Positions 9,084-17,373 are shown, numbered from the stretch's first letter. The stretch: DNA of 64,000 nt from an uncultured Caryophanales bacterium (GCA_946628045.1 CAMOVZ010000005.1:1-64000); one strand, 5' to 3'. Numbers and translations: made by a program. Notes: generated by a model from the letters alone, not told the origin.

Positions 9084-9638
9084 ATAAAAACTATTACATA
9101 TGTAACAGGAAATTGGGCTAAAATAGAAAGTGCTAAGCAAATATTAAATCCATTAGGTTATGAAATAGATAATATAAAAATGGAAACACCAGAAATCCAA
9201 GCAGATGACGTGACAGAAGTTGCAAAATATTCATCTAAATGGGCAGCTAATAAATTAAATTGTCCAGTATTAAAAAATGATTCAGGATTATTTGTAGAAA
9301 GTTTAAATGGATTCCCAGGTGTATATACACATTATGTAGATGATACATTAGGGGTAGACGGATTATTAAAGTTAATGGAAGGATTAGAAAATAGAAAAGC
9401 ATATTTTAAAGAGTCAATTGCCTATTGTGAGCCTAATGGCGAACCAGTTGTATTTGAAGGGATAACTAAAGGAACAATAGATATAAAAAAGAGTGGAACA
9501 TATGGTTGGAGCTGGGATTTTGTATTTATACCAGAAGGAGAAACAAAAACATTAGGATGTTTTAAAGACGAAGAAAGATGGAAATTTTGGAGTTTAGACG
9601 CATATAAAAAATTAGTAGAGTATTTAGAAAATAAATAA
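9084..9638 (+). CDS. RdgB/HAM1-like (d)NTP pyrophosphatase with probable AUA start
   Basis: Hydrolyses non-canonical purine NTPs (dITP, XTP) to monophosphates. The first internal ATG (9180) would remove the conserved N-terminal strand. The frame is open upstream and encodes KTITYVTGNWAKIESAKQIL, where TGNWAK matches the family's substrate-loop TGNxxK. Later blocks LKNDSGLFVESLNGFPGVYT and the FKESIAYCEP block also fit HAM1. The ribosome site GAGGTGAT (9073-9080) sits before ATT ATA, exactly where this genome normally has GGTGATATTATG, so ATA at 9084 (or ATT at 9081) is the likely start, giving 184 aa. Either a non-AUG start or a recent start-codon mutation is possible. An extended -10 (TATAAT 9056-9061) is just upstream. 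Confidence 0.78.
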   Translation: MKTITYVTGNWAKIESAKQILNPLGYEIDNIKMETPEIQADDVTEVAKYSSKWAANKLNCPVLKNDSGLFVESLNGFPGVYTHYVDDTLGVDGLLKLMEGLENRKAYFKESIAYCEPNGEPVVFEGITKGTIDIKKSGTYGWSWDFVFIPEGETKTLGCFKDEERWKFWSLDAYKKLVEYLENK

Positions 9639-9669
9639 AACGAAGCAATTCGTTTTTTTATGCTATAAT
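9637..9669 (+). promoter_or_regulatory. Terminator fused to an extended -10 promoter
   Basis: Stem AAAACGAA/TTCGTTTT (9637-9644, 9649-9656), T run, then TGCTATAAT (TATAAT 9664-9669) in front of the mtaD-like gene. Confidence 0.65.
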
Positions 9670-9689
9670 ATATAAAAACGAGGGATAAT

Positions 9690-10955
9690 ATGATAAAAGT
9701 AATAAAAAATGGAACAGTAATAACAATGTCAGATACTAGAGAAAAAATAGAACATATAGATATTGTTATAAATGATGATAAAATAATTGATTTAGTAGAT
9801 AATTATGAAGGTGCCTATGATGAATTAATAGATGCTACTAATAAAATAGTATTACCAGGATTAATTAATGCACATACACATTTAGGAATGAGTTATTTTA
9901 GAGCTACAAATGATAATTTATCACTACAAGATTGGTTAAATAATAAAATATGGCCAATTGAAGATAAAATGACTGAAGAAGATGTATATTATGGAAGTTT
10001 ATTATCTTGCATTGAAATGATAAAAACAGGTACTACTACAGCTAGTGATATGTATTTTTATACAAAGGGATTATTTAAAGCAGTTGAAGAATCACATATT
10101 AGATGTATGTCTACAAGATGTTTAATGGCAAATAACGGTGATGAAAGGCTAGAAGAATTAAAAGAATTATATAATGAATATAAAGATAATGAACTTATAT
10201 ATTTTTCAGTAGCTCCTCATGCCTTATATACATGTAATCTAGAATATTTAAAAAAATGTTCTAAATTAGCTAGTGATTTAAATTTACCAGTTCATATGCA
10301 TTACTTAGAAAATGAACAAGAAATAATAGATATAGAAAAAATATATAAAATGAAACCAATAGAAGTATTAAAAAAGAGTGGATTAATAAATAACAAATTA
10401 ATATTAGCACATTGTACATTCTTAGATGATGAAAATTTAAAAGCTTTTAAAGGGAAAGATATAAGTATTGTTCATAATCCAATAAGTAATTTAAATTTAG
10501 GCTGTGGTATAGCAGATATTACAAAATATAAAGAATATGTAAATATATCTTTAGGTACTGATAGTCAAGGAAGTGGTAATAATTTAAATATGTTTTACCA
10601 TATGTCTATAACAGATTTATTACAACAAGGACTACATAAAGACTCAACAGTACTATCAAGCTATGAGGTATTAAAAATGGCCACAATAAATGGTGCTATT
10701 GCTTTAGGATTAGAAAAAGAAATAGGTAGTATTGAAAAAGATAAAAAAGCCGATATAATAATGCTTGATATAGATACATCTACTACATCACCAAGTATAG
10801 ATTTAATAACTAATATAGTACATAATGCTTTTAATAGTGTTTCTATGACTATGATAAATGGTAATATATTAATGAAAGATAAAGAAATATTATTAAATAT
10901 AGATGAAAAAGAATTAATAAAGATAATTAATAATAGAATAAAGAAGCTACAATAA
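9690..10955 (+). CDS. mtaD: 5'-methylthioadenosine/S-adenosylhomocysteine deaminase-like amidohydrolase
   Basis: 421-aa metal-dependent amidohydrolase of the TRZ/ATZ group. Metal ligands are visible as HAHTHLGMS (about residues 57-65), HMHYLENEQE (His about 208), AHCTFLDDENL and SLGTDSQGSGNN (Asp about 292). The layout and length match MtaD/SsnA-type enzymes that deaminate methylthioadenosine, SAH or adenosine to the inosyl compounds. It could instead act on another purine-like substrate. It fits the purine theme of the neighbours (RdgB upstream, sugar kinase downstream). RBS GAGGG precedes the ATG. Confidence 0.8.
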   Translation: MIKVIKNGTVITMSDTREKIEHIDIVINDDKIIDLVDNYEGAYDELIDATNKIVLPGLINAHTHLGMSYFRATNDNLSLQDWLNNKIWPIEDKMTEEDVYYGSLLSCIEMIKTGTTTASDMYFYTKGLFKAVEESHIRCMSTRCLMANNGDERLEELKELYNEYKDNELIYFSVAPHALYTCNLEYLKKCSKLASDLNLPVHMHYLENEQEIIDIEKIYKMKPIEVLKKSGLINNKLILAHCTFLDDENLKAFKGKDISIVHNPISNLNLGCGIADITKYKEYVNISLGTDSQGSGNNLNMFYHMSITDLLQQGLHKDSTVLSSYEVLKMATINGAIALGLEKEIGSIEKDKKADIIMLDIDTSTTSPSIDLITNIVHNAFNSVSMTMINGNILMKDKEILLNIDEKELIKIINNRIKKLQ

Positions 10956-10967
10956 CTTCTTTTTTTG
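10941..10967 (+). terminator. Weak terminator after mtaD
   Basis: Short stem AAGAAG/CTTCTT (10941-10946, 10956-10961) overlapping the end of the gene and followed by T's. Confidence 0.45.
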
Positions 10968-10978
10968 TAAAGTTTACA
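10966..10978. promoter_or_regulatory. Palindromic operator-like site TGTAAAGTTTACA
   Basis: A perfect 6-1-6 palindrome centred at 10972, 49 bases before the first base of the TATAAT at 11021-11026 that precedes the PfkB gene. The identical 13-mer occurs at 28811-28823 with almost the same spacing to the SipW promoter. Confidence 0.5.
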
Positions 10979-11042
10979 TATATAATAACTATTTAAATAG
11001 AGAATATTTATATTTTTGTTTATAATTAATATAGGTGATAAT

Positions 11043-11942
11043 ATGAAATTTGTATGTATAGGGCATTCAACATATGATACTACACTGCCAGTAAAAGAAT
11101 TCCCTGAAGAAAATAAAAAAATACGTATACCAAACCATATAGAGTGCGGTGGTGGTCCTGCTTCTAACGGAGCTTATTTACTAGCAAAATGGGGAATGGA
11201 CACAACAATGGTATCAGTAGTAGGCGATGATTATTATGGTCATCAAATAATAAAAGAATTTGAAAACGTTGGAGCTAATACTAGATATATAGAAATAAAT
11301 AAAAATCATAGAACTTCAAGTAGTTATATTATAGCTAATACTAGTAATGGTACTAGAACAATTCTTTCATCAAAAAAACAAGCCATTAGAAAATTAGAAA
11401 TGCCTGTAAGTGATATAATTGCAGATGTAATATTAATCGATGGAGAACATCCTGAAAGTGCTTATGAAGTATTTATGAATAATCCTAATGCAATTAGTGT
11501 AATTGATGCAGGACGTCTTAATGATGAAACTAAATTTTTAGGTAAAAAAGCTACATACGTAATATGTTCCAAAGACTTTGCAGAAGACTTTGCTGAAGAA
11601 GAAATTAATGTAGAAAGATTAGATAGATTAGAAGAAATACATAAAAAACTAGAAGAATATTATGAAACATGTGTAATAATAACCTTAGAAGAAAAAGGAA
11701 GTTTTACTAAAATAGATGGAGTATATCAAATTATACCTAGTGTTAAAGTAAATGCTGTAGACTCTACAGGTGCAGGTGATATTTTTCATGGAGCTTTTAC
11801 TTACTTTATAGCTAATGGATATAGCTTATTAGATGCTATTCATTATTCATCAATAACATCAGCTATATCAGTAACAAGGATTGGATCTAGATATTCAATA
11901 CCAATGCTTAAAGAAGTATTAGAATACGAAGATGCTATATAG
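11043..11942 (+). CDS. PfkB family carbohydrate/nucleoside kinase
   Basis: 299-aa ribokinase-fold kinase. GGGPASNGAYLLAKWG near residue 40 is the N-terminal PfkB signature with the substrate-binding Gly-Gly, and DSTGAGDIFHGAFTYF (about residues 242-257) is the C-terminal signature with catalytic Asp and anion hole GAGD. The sugar or nucleoside substrate cannot be told from the sequence. The ATG after AGGTGATAAT is chosen; an upstream in-frame start would have no ribosome site. It overlaps the Smr gene by 11 bases. Confidence 0.85.
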   Translation: MKFVCIGHSTYDTTLPVKEFPEENKKIRIPNHIECGGGPASNGAYLLAKWGMDTTMVSVVGDDYYGHQIIKEFENVGANTRYIEINKNHRTSSSYIIANTSNGTRTILSSKKQAIRKLEMPVSDIIADVILIDGEHPESAYEVFMNNPNAISVIDAGRLNDETKFLGKKATYVICSKDFAEDFAEEEINVERLDRLEEIHKKLEEYYETCVIITLEEKGSFTKIDGVYQIIPSVKVNAVDSTGAGDIFHGAFTYFIANGYSLLDAIHYSSITSAISVTRIGSRYSIPMLKEVLEYEDAI

Positions 11943-12189
11943 TAATTTAGTCTCATTAGACTTGCATGGGATTGATAGGGAATATGCAAGAATTCTAATA
12001 AATGATTTTATAAAAGATAATTATAATATTAAAAATACAAAAGTTATAATAATACATGGTATTGGTACTGGAATTATTAGAAAAACAACACAAGAAACAC
12101 TAAAAAAAAATAAATTAGTAAAAGAATATAAAATAGATAATTTTAATCCTGGTATGACTATTGTAGAAATAATTAAAAAAGAGAAGTAA
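11932..12189 (+). CDS. Stand-alone Smr domain protein
   Basis: 85 aa, consisting of a single Smr (small MutS-related) domain: LDLHGID (residues 9-15, the LDxH motif) and HGIGTGIIR (about 43-51, the HGxG motif). Smr domains nick or bind nucleic acid in MutS2 and in ribosome-rescue nucleases; here there is no MutS2 ATPase part. It overlaps the 3' end of the PfkB gene in another frame, so the two are probably translated together. The function is uncertain. Confidence 0.8.
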   Translation: MLYSNLVSLDLHGIDREYARILINDFIKDNYNIKNTKVIIIHGIGTGIIRKTTQETLKKNKLVKEYKIDNFNPGMTIVEIIKKEK

Positions 12190-12204
12190 TTTTACTTCTT
12201 TTTT
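12183..12204 (+). terminator. Terminator after the PfkB-Smr unit
   Basis: Stem GAAGTAA/TTACTTC (12183-12189, 12192-12198) and a run of seven T's. Confidence 0.75.
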
Positions 12205-12236
12205 TATTAAAAAATCTTTAAAAGTAAAGAAAAAAA

Positions 12237-12265
12237 TTGACATTTTTCTCTTTTTGTGATATTAT
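12237..12265 (+). promoter_or_regulatory. Strong promoter with consensus -35 and extended -10
   Basis: TTGACA (12237-12242), 17-base spacer, TGTGATATTAT (hexamer TATTAT 12260-12265). Followed by ACAGAGGG in the leader. A near copy lies at 16597-16625. Confidence 0.7.
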
Positions 12266-12296
12266 ATGCATTACATGTGACAGAGGGGGAGAAGAT

Positions 12297-14186
12297 ATGT
12301 ACACAGAAGATTACAATAAAAGAGGTTTTCCATTTAGAAACTTTATACTAAAATTAATCCTAATTATAGTATTTGTTTTCTTATTATGTTGGTTATTACC
12401 AAAATTTATGGTACCTGCAATAACTAAATCAATGAATGGAAAAGGATGTAGTGCTAGTACATGTGAATGTACAGGAGTTAAAGCATTAACATCACAAATT
12501 TTTGCTGAAAATCTTGAAAAAATGAAAGATGCAGCAATTTCATATTATACAGATGAAAGATTACCACAAGAAATAGGTCAATCTAAAAAGATGACTTTAA
12601 GTGATATGATTGGATTAAAAATCATAGTACCATTAATCGACAAAAATAATAAAGCTGTCGATGTAGAAAAGAGTTATGTAAAAATAACTAAAACTGCTGA
12701 TGAATATATCCTAAAAGTAAATATCAAAGATAGTGAAAAAGAAGATTATATCTTAGTTCACATTGGATGTTATAACTATTGTGAAGGATATTTATGTCAA
12801 AAGCAAGAAACAAAAGTTCCTATAAAAGCAGGTAAGGACAATCCTACATATGTACCAGTAGTACCTAATAAACCAGTTACTATTGCATGTGTTAAATACA
12901 ATGGTAAATACTACGATAATAATGGTAAAGTAGTAAGTTATGAAGAATACAAAAAAGCATGTGTCCCTGAAGTAGCTCATTATTGTGTTAAATACAATGG
13001 TAAATACTACGATAATAATGGTAAAGTAGTAAGTTATGAAGAATACAAAAAAGCATGTGTTCCAGAAGAAAAACATACATGTGTTAAATATGATGGTAAA
13101 TACTACGATAAAAATGGTAAAGTAGTAAGTTATGAAGAATTTAAAAAAGCTTGTATGCCTGAACCAGAAGAAAAACACTATTGTGTTAAATATAATGGTA
13201 AATATTATGATAATAATGGTAATGTAGTAAGCTATGAAGAATACAAAAAAGCATGTGTTCCTGAAGAATTACATATATGTGTTAAATATAATGGTAAATA
13301 CTACGATAACAAAGGTAAAGTAGTAAGCTATGAAGAATACAAAAAAGCATGTGAACACAAAACTGAATACTTATATGAATATAAGAAAACTACAGAAGCA
13401 AAATTCTCAGCATGGACATCTTGGTCATCATGGACTAAAACAGATTGTTCAACACAAGAAGTTAACTGTAATGACAAAGATATTACATGTTTAATGAAAT
13501 TACAAAGATATAATAATAAAGAACAAATTGGTACATATGAAAAAGCATATGCCAAAACAAGACAAGTTGTAAGACAAACTGGATCTTATACAGAAAAAGC
13601 TTGTTCTAAATATAATTATGTAATTATAAATAATACAACTTACGCAACAACTACAACTACTAAATATACTCAAACTAATACAATTAATTCAACAACAAGA
13701 AGTAGTGTAGGTGGATGGGAATATGTAGGTAGACAATTATTTACTAACCCACCAAGAGATACAGAGACAACTCACTATAAATTTGCTGGTGCAGATTATA
13801 GTTATTGTAGTGATACTTGTACAACATTGCCTAATTACTATTATGATGTATATAAATATACTGGTGGATTAACTAGTGTATCAAGTACAACTACACCTGG
13901 TAATGTAACAAGTACAACATCAAGTTCAACAACAAGTTCAACTACAACTTCTACACAAGCTAGTTGTGGTGAATATACATATAAAACAATTCCAATTTAT
14001 TCAACTATAACTGTAACTGAAAAAGCATATAGAACTGAACCATTATATGGTGATGTATGTTATAAGAGTACAAAAACTAGAAAATTAATCAGCAAAGGTA
14101 CAATCCAATATAAATGGAGTTATTATAATGATACAACATTATTAAATAGTGGTTGGTCTTATACAGGAAACAGAAAAGAAAAATAG
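12297..14186 (+). CDS. Membrane-anchored surface protein with five 32-aa repeats
   Basis: 629 aa. A short basic N-terminus is followed by one membrane helix (about residues 14-36), then an extracellular region with a Cys-rich opening, five repeats of about 32 aa starting CVKYNGKYYDNNGKVVSYEE (12885-13353; DNA period 96 bases, one of 102), a Trp/Cys block AWTSWSSWTKTDC (about residues 366-378) and a Thr/Ser-rich C-terminal half. Start chosen at the ATG behind GAGGGGGAGA; an upstream in-frame start would lack a ribosome site. Repeats are nearly identical at DNA level, so copy number may vary. No enzyme motif; probably a surface-exposed or pilin-like protein (the helix followed by KNxEKMKDAAISYY recalls type IV pilin-like N-termini only loosely). 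Confidence 0.65.
   Translation: MYTEDYNKRGFPFRNFILKLILIIVFVFLLCWLLPKFMVPAITKSMNGKGCSASTCECTGVKALTSQIFAENLEKMKDAAISYYTDERLPQEIGQSKKMTLSDMIGLKIIVPLIDKNNKAVDVEKSYVKITKTADEYILKVNIKDSEKEDYILVHIGCYNYCEGYLCQKQETKVPIKAGKDNPTYVPVVPNKPVTIACVKYNGKYYDNNGKVVSYEEYKKACVPEVAHYCVKYNGKYYDNNGKVVSYEEYKKACVPEEKHTCVKYDGKYYDKNGKVVSYEEFKKACMPEPEEKHYCVKYNGKYYDNNGNVVSYEEYKKACVPEELHICVKYNGKYYDNKGKVVSYEEYKKACEHKTEYLYEYKKTTEAKFSAWTSWSSWTKTDCSTQEVNCNDKDITCLMKLQRYNNKEQIGTYEKAYAKTRQVVRQTGSYTEKACSKYNYVIINNTTYATTTTTKYTQTNTINSTTRSSVGGWEYVGRQLFTNPPRDTETTHYKFAGADYSYCSDTCTTLPNYYYDVYKYTGGLTSVSSTTTPGNVTSTTSSSTTSSTTTSTQASCGEYTYKTIPIYSTITVTEKAYRTEPLYGDVCYKSTKTRKLISKGTIQYKWSYYNDTTLLNSGWSYTGNRKEK
12885..13353 (+). repeat. Five in-frame tandem repeats, 96-102 bp
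   Basis: Copies of GTTAAATA(C/T)AATGGTAAATA start at 12891, 12987, 13083, 13185 and 13281, giving periods of 96, 96, 102 and 96 bases. All are multiples of three and encode the CVKYNGKYY...YKKAC unit. Confidence 0.9.
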
Positions 14187-14201
14187 AAAGGGGATTAAAC
14201 T

Positions 14202-16556
14202 ATGAAAAATATTGAAAATATAGTAATATATAAAAGTACTGTAAATGGTACTGAAACAGTTAAATCATGTGTTTTCTATAGTGATGGAACTGTTGAACAT
14301 GGTACTTATGAAGATGGTATAGCTGCAGTTAAAATAGTAGCTAAAGAAAAAAATATCACTTCAAAAGATGCTTTAAAAGAAATGATTAATAAATCAATCT
14401 TCCATGCTATGACTGAAGAAGAATTTAATAAAAACTATAGTAAATTTGTAAAAGAAGTATCAAAAGAAGAAATAGATGAAGCATTTAAAAAGTCATTAGA
14501 TAAATTAAAAAAAGATAGTACTGAAGAAAATGTTATTCCAAAAACATTTGTTTATGAACCAAGTAAATTCGTTGTAGAAGAAAAAGAAGAAACTCCTTTT
14601 ATTAATGAAAATGACGTAGAAGAAGTTGTTTTAGAAGAAAATTATGATGGTGATAGTTCATATACTGACTTTACAGCTGATCATGATTCTGAAATTGAAG
14701 ATGAAGAATTAGAAGAAGAAATTGAATACGATGAAGATAACTTTATAAATAATTCTGGTGCTAAATTAAGAGAAAATCATTTAGGAGCTAAAATTTTAGC
14801 AGTAGGTTTAGGATTAGCTATTGGTGCTACAATGTTTGCATGTTGCCATAGAAAATCAAAAACAGGAGAAATGACTGATAGTAATCTTCCAACTCCAACT
14901 CCTGTTACTACAACAATCAATGATGAAGAATATGGTCCTGAATATCAAGAAGTAGCAATAGAGTACAATAATGATTTATATAATGATTATTCATTTACAG
15001 AATTATTAGAAGTAACTCAAAATGAATTTCAAAAGAATTCAATGATTAATTTATCAGCTTCATTAAATGGATTTAATGGAACATTTGCAAATGCATTTGT
15101 AGAAAGCGGTAATGATATAAGAGCAGCTTTATCATTTGATGAAGTTGTAGCATTACAACAAGCTTACAATAATTATTCAATAGATGAAGTTAGAGCATAT
15201 TTCAATGGTTATGAAGTAAATGCCATTGATATGTCAAATGCTTATAAAAATGCTTCATTACAATTAATGGGAGCATATGTATTAGAAACTAGTGAAAATC
15301 CAGTAGATATGTCAATTTTAATTGATAGTCAAGAAGGAAGAGATTTCTATAGTAGATATAATAATTTATTTATAGCTGCTAAAGAAGCAACAGGTGAAGA
15401 AAAATTACAATTAGTAAATGAATTTTATGAAATGGTAAGAGCAGACTTCCCAATTACTGAAGAAGTAAGAACAGAAGGTATTTCTCACTCTGAAGATCGT
15501 AATTCAATAGAAGATTATCAATTATCTGTAGCTCCAATGATTGCTGCTGCAGAAATGTTATTCCAAAACTTAGATGTTGATTATACATTAGATACAATTG
15601 AAAATAATATATCTGAAATAGACTTTATAAACGATATTGGTCTATGTAATCATGCAGATGATAAGTTTGAAAGACTTGAAACTATTATGTTAGGTTCATA
15701 TGAAGATAATACTAATCCATTATTTGAGCAATATAGAAATGCAATTATAGCTGAATTAACAAATAATAATAATTATGTTATAGATGATGCTCATAGAGAA
15801 TTAGCAAACTTACGTAGTTTCCAATTAATAGTTAATGGTGAAAATAATAACTTAGGTAACTATTCAAATGCCTATAGTGCTACAACTAGTGGAAGTTATA
15901 CTTCTGCAAGTTCATCAACTACTTCAACAGAAACTACAAGTTGGGAAGAAAGTAGTACAACTACATGGGAAGAAACAACTACTGAAACTGCTCCAATTCC
16001 TGCTAGTGAACAAGCTGCAATTGATGCAGCAATAGCACAAGAAAATGAAAGAGCTCGTCAAGCAGCTGAAGATGCTGCTGCTGCTGAAGCACAAAGACAA
16101 CAAGCTGTAGAAGACGCAAATGCACAAAATGTTAATAATCAAGTACAACAAGAAAACAATCAATTACAAAATGATATCAACAATATTAATAATACTATTA
16201 ATAATGGTGGTACTGTAAATGAAAATAATTATTCAAATATTGATTTTGATGATAATTATACTGATAGTAATGGTAATTTAGATGGCTCAGTACAAAATGT
16301 AACAACAGATGGAACTGGAGCTAACCAACCATTACCAGATCCTAATGTAACAGGAGAAAGTTTTGATGCAATCGGTAACCAAATGAGTTATAACTCTGCA
16401 TATGAAGTAGAACAAGAAGAATCATCATCTTATGCTGAATGGGTAGATGTAGATGAAGGTTCTGCATTCATAGAATACAGTGATGATTATATTCCATTTG
16501 ATGAAGATGGAAATCCAATTGTTATCGAAGAAAATGGATATCAATATACAAGATAA
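14202..16556 (+). CDS. Large acidic single-pass membrane protein, unknown
   Basis: 784 aa. The N-terminal about 195 residues are soluble and acidic (EDEELEEEIEYDE near 173), followed by one membrane helix ILAVGLGLAIGATMFAC (about 200-216), then a helical ectodomain (about 240-545), a Ser/Thr block, a Gln/Ala-rich predicted coiled coil (about 600-650) and an Asn/Asp-rich tail. No known family recognised. It follows the repeat protein by 15 bases behind AAGGGGATT, so the pair is one operon. The topology (N-terminus inside, large C-terminus outside) and composition suggest an envelope structural or adhesive role. Confidence 0.6.
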   Translation: MKNIENIVIYKSTVNGTETVKSCVFYSDGTVEHGTYEDGIAAVKIVAKEKNITSKDALKEMINKSIFHAMTEEEFNKNYSKFVKEVSKEEIDEAFKKSLDKLKKDSTEENVIPKTFVYEPSKFVVEEKEETPFINENDVEEVVLEENYDGDSSYTDFTADHDSEIEDEELEEEIEYDEDNFINNSGAKLRENHLGAKILAVGLGLAIGATMFACCHRKSKTGEMTDSNLPTPTPVTTTINDEEYGPEYQEVAIEYNNDLYNDYSFTELLEVTQNEFQKNSMINLSASLNGFNGTFANAFVESGNDIRAALSFDEVVALQQAYNNYSIDEVRAYFNGYEVNAIDMSNAYKNASLQLMGAYVLETSENPVDMSILIDSQEGRDFYSRYNNLFIAAKEATGEEKLQLVNEFYEMVRADFPITEEVRTEGISHSEDRNSIEDYQLSVAPMIAAAEMLFQNLDVDYTLDTIENNISEIDFINDIGLCNHADDKFERLETIMLGSYEDNTNPLFEQYRNAIIAELTNNNNYVIDDAHRELANLRSFQLIVNGENNNLGNYSNAYSATTSGSYTSASSSTTSTETTSWEESSTTTWEETTTETAPIPASEQAAIDAAIAQENERARQAAEDAAAAEAQRQQAVEDANAQNVNNQVQQENNQLQNDINNINNTINNGGTVNENNYSNIDFDDNYTDSNGNLDGSVQNVTTDGTGANQPLPDPNVTGESFDAIGNQMSYNSAYEVEQEESSSYAEWVDVDEGSAFIEYSDDYIPFDEDGNPIVIEENGYQYTR

Positions 16557-16572
16557 AAGACTTTAGTCTTTT
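16555..16572 (+). terminator. Terminator after the surface-protein pair
   Basis: Tight stem AAAAGACT/AGTCTTTT (16555-16562, 16565-16572) followed by TT; it overlaps the stop codon. Confidence 0.6.
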
Positions 16573-16596
16573 TTCTTTTGTAAATAGAAAAAATGT

Positions 16597-16625
16597 TTGA
16601 CATTTTTAGCACTTTGTGGTATAAT
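16597..16625 (+). promoter_or_regulatory. Strong promoter with consensus -35 and extended -10
   Basis: TTGACA (16597-16602), 17-base spacer, TGTGGTATAAT (TATAAT 16620-16625). The leader carries TACAGAGGG and a TTGAAG/CTTCAA stem (16635-16640, 16652-16657). Confidence 0.75.
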
Positions 16626-16679
16626 ATCTATACATTGAAGGTACAGAGGGTCTTCAAGTATTTAGGGGGTTGAATATAG

Positions 16680-17099
16680 ATGAAAAATAATTTTATATTC
16701 GAATATCTTGATGAAAATGATTTTAGAAAAAAAGAAAGATCTGTAAGAAAATATAACATGTTAGCTTACAAAAAATTAACATTTAATTATTATCCAGAAT
16801 TACGTAAAGGTACCTTCTTAGGTAAAGAAGTAAAGAAAGATGATAAAAATAATACAGTAAGTTATGAGTTATTATTACCTACAGATGAATTATTTAAAAA
16901 AGTTCATGGACCAATTGTATTACATTATACAGTATATAAAGATAAGAAGATTATCCTATTAACTAATATTACTCCTGAAGGTATATTAGATGAAGGACAT
17001 AGAGCTGAATTATCTACATATAAAGGTGTCATGATTTCTAAAACAAATCCAGAAAAAGATATGTTTAAAATCAATTTATTAAATATGTTACAAAAATAA
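16680..17099 (+). CDS. Small soluble protein, unknown
   Basis: 139 aa, basic, without membrane helix or signal peptide. No known family recognised. A beta-rich centre (VSYELLLPTDELFKKV, VLHYTVYKDKKIILLTN) suggests a compact fold. The promoter and the ACAGAGGG leader element resemble those of the surface-protein operon at 12237, so a link in regulation is likely. The ribosome site is GGGGG about 8 bases upstream. Confidence 0.6.
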   Translation: MKNNFIFEYLDENDFRKKERSVRKYNMLAYKKLTFNYYPELRKGTFLGKEVKKDDKNNTVSYELLLPTDELFKKVHGPIVLHYTVYKDKKIILLTNITPEGILDEGHRAELSTYKGVMISKTNPEKDMFKINLLNMLQK

Positions 17100-17121
17100 G
17101 AGTTTTTTACTCTTATTTTTT
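17094..17121 (+). terminator. Terminator
   Basis: Stem AAATAAGAG/CTCTTATTT (17094-17102, 17110-17118) followed by T's. Confidence 0.75.
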
Positions 17122-17172
17122 GTATTTTATTATTGCATTAAAAATAAATTTATGATATTATTAAATAGCAAT

Positions 17173-17249
17173 GGACCCTTAGCTCAGTTGGTTAGAGCAT
17201 CCGGCTCATAACCGGGCGGTCACAGGTTCGAGTCCTGTAGGGTCCACCA
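17173..17249 (+). tRNA. tRNA-Ile2 (CAU anticodon, lysidine type)
   Basis: 77 nt including an encoded CCA. Acceptor GGACCCT/AGGGTCC, D arm AGCTCAGTTGGTTAGAGC, anticodon stem TCCGG/CCGGG with loop CTCATAA, T arm with GGTTCGAGTCC. The CAT anticodon alone could be Met, but G1-C72 excludes the initiator, and the body (GGACC...GGCTCATAACC) follows Firmicute tRNA-Ile2, whose C34 is changed to lysidine by TilS to read AUA. AUA is used heavily in this genome. Confidence 0.88.
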
Positions 17250-17254
17250 TTCAT

Positions 17255-17338
17255 GCGAGTATGGCGGAATTGGCAGACGCGCTAGACTTAGGATCTAGTG
17301 TCTTAGACGTGCAGGTTCAACTCCTGTTACTCGCACCA
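17255..17338 (+). tRNA. tRNA-Leu (UAG anticodon)
   Basis: 84 nt with an encoded CCA. Acceptor GCGAGTA/TACTCGC, anticodon stem CTAGA/TCTAG with loop CTTAGGA (anticodon TAG), a class II variable arm and T arm GGTTCAACTCC. It lies 5 bases behind tRNA-Ile2 and was probably cut from the same transcript. Confidence 0.93.
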
Positions 17339-17347
17339 CTTAAAAAC

Positions 17348-17373
17348 AAATCAATCATAAGATTGATTTTTTT
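17348..17373 (+). terminator. Terminator after the tRNA pair
   Basis: Stem AAATCAATC/GATTGATTT (17348-17356, 17361-17369) and T run. Confidence 0.85.

Noticed and set aside
9180..9638. RdgB-like gene starting at the first ATG
   Set aside because: It would remove the conserved substrate loop, and no ribosome site precedes this ATG.
12792..13178. Open frame on the minus strand across the repeat protein
   Set aside because: Phe/Ile-rich shadow of the plus-strand repeats, without a ribosome site.
12885..13353. Regularly spaced repeats that could suggest a CRISPR array
   Set aside because: The repeats are contiguous coding units of 96-102 bases within one reading frame, without unique spacers of equal size and without cas genes.
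17173..17249. tRNA with CAT anticodon called as initiator or elongator tRNA-Met
   Set aside because: G1-C72 pairing excludes initiator, and the body follows the tRNA-Ile2 pattern better than elongator Met; still not proven by sequence alone.
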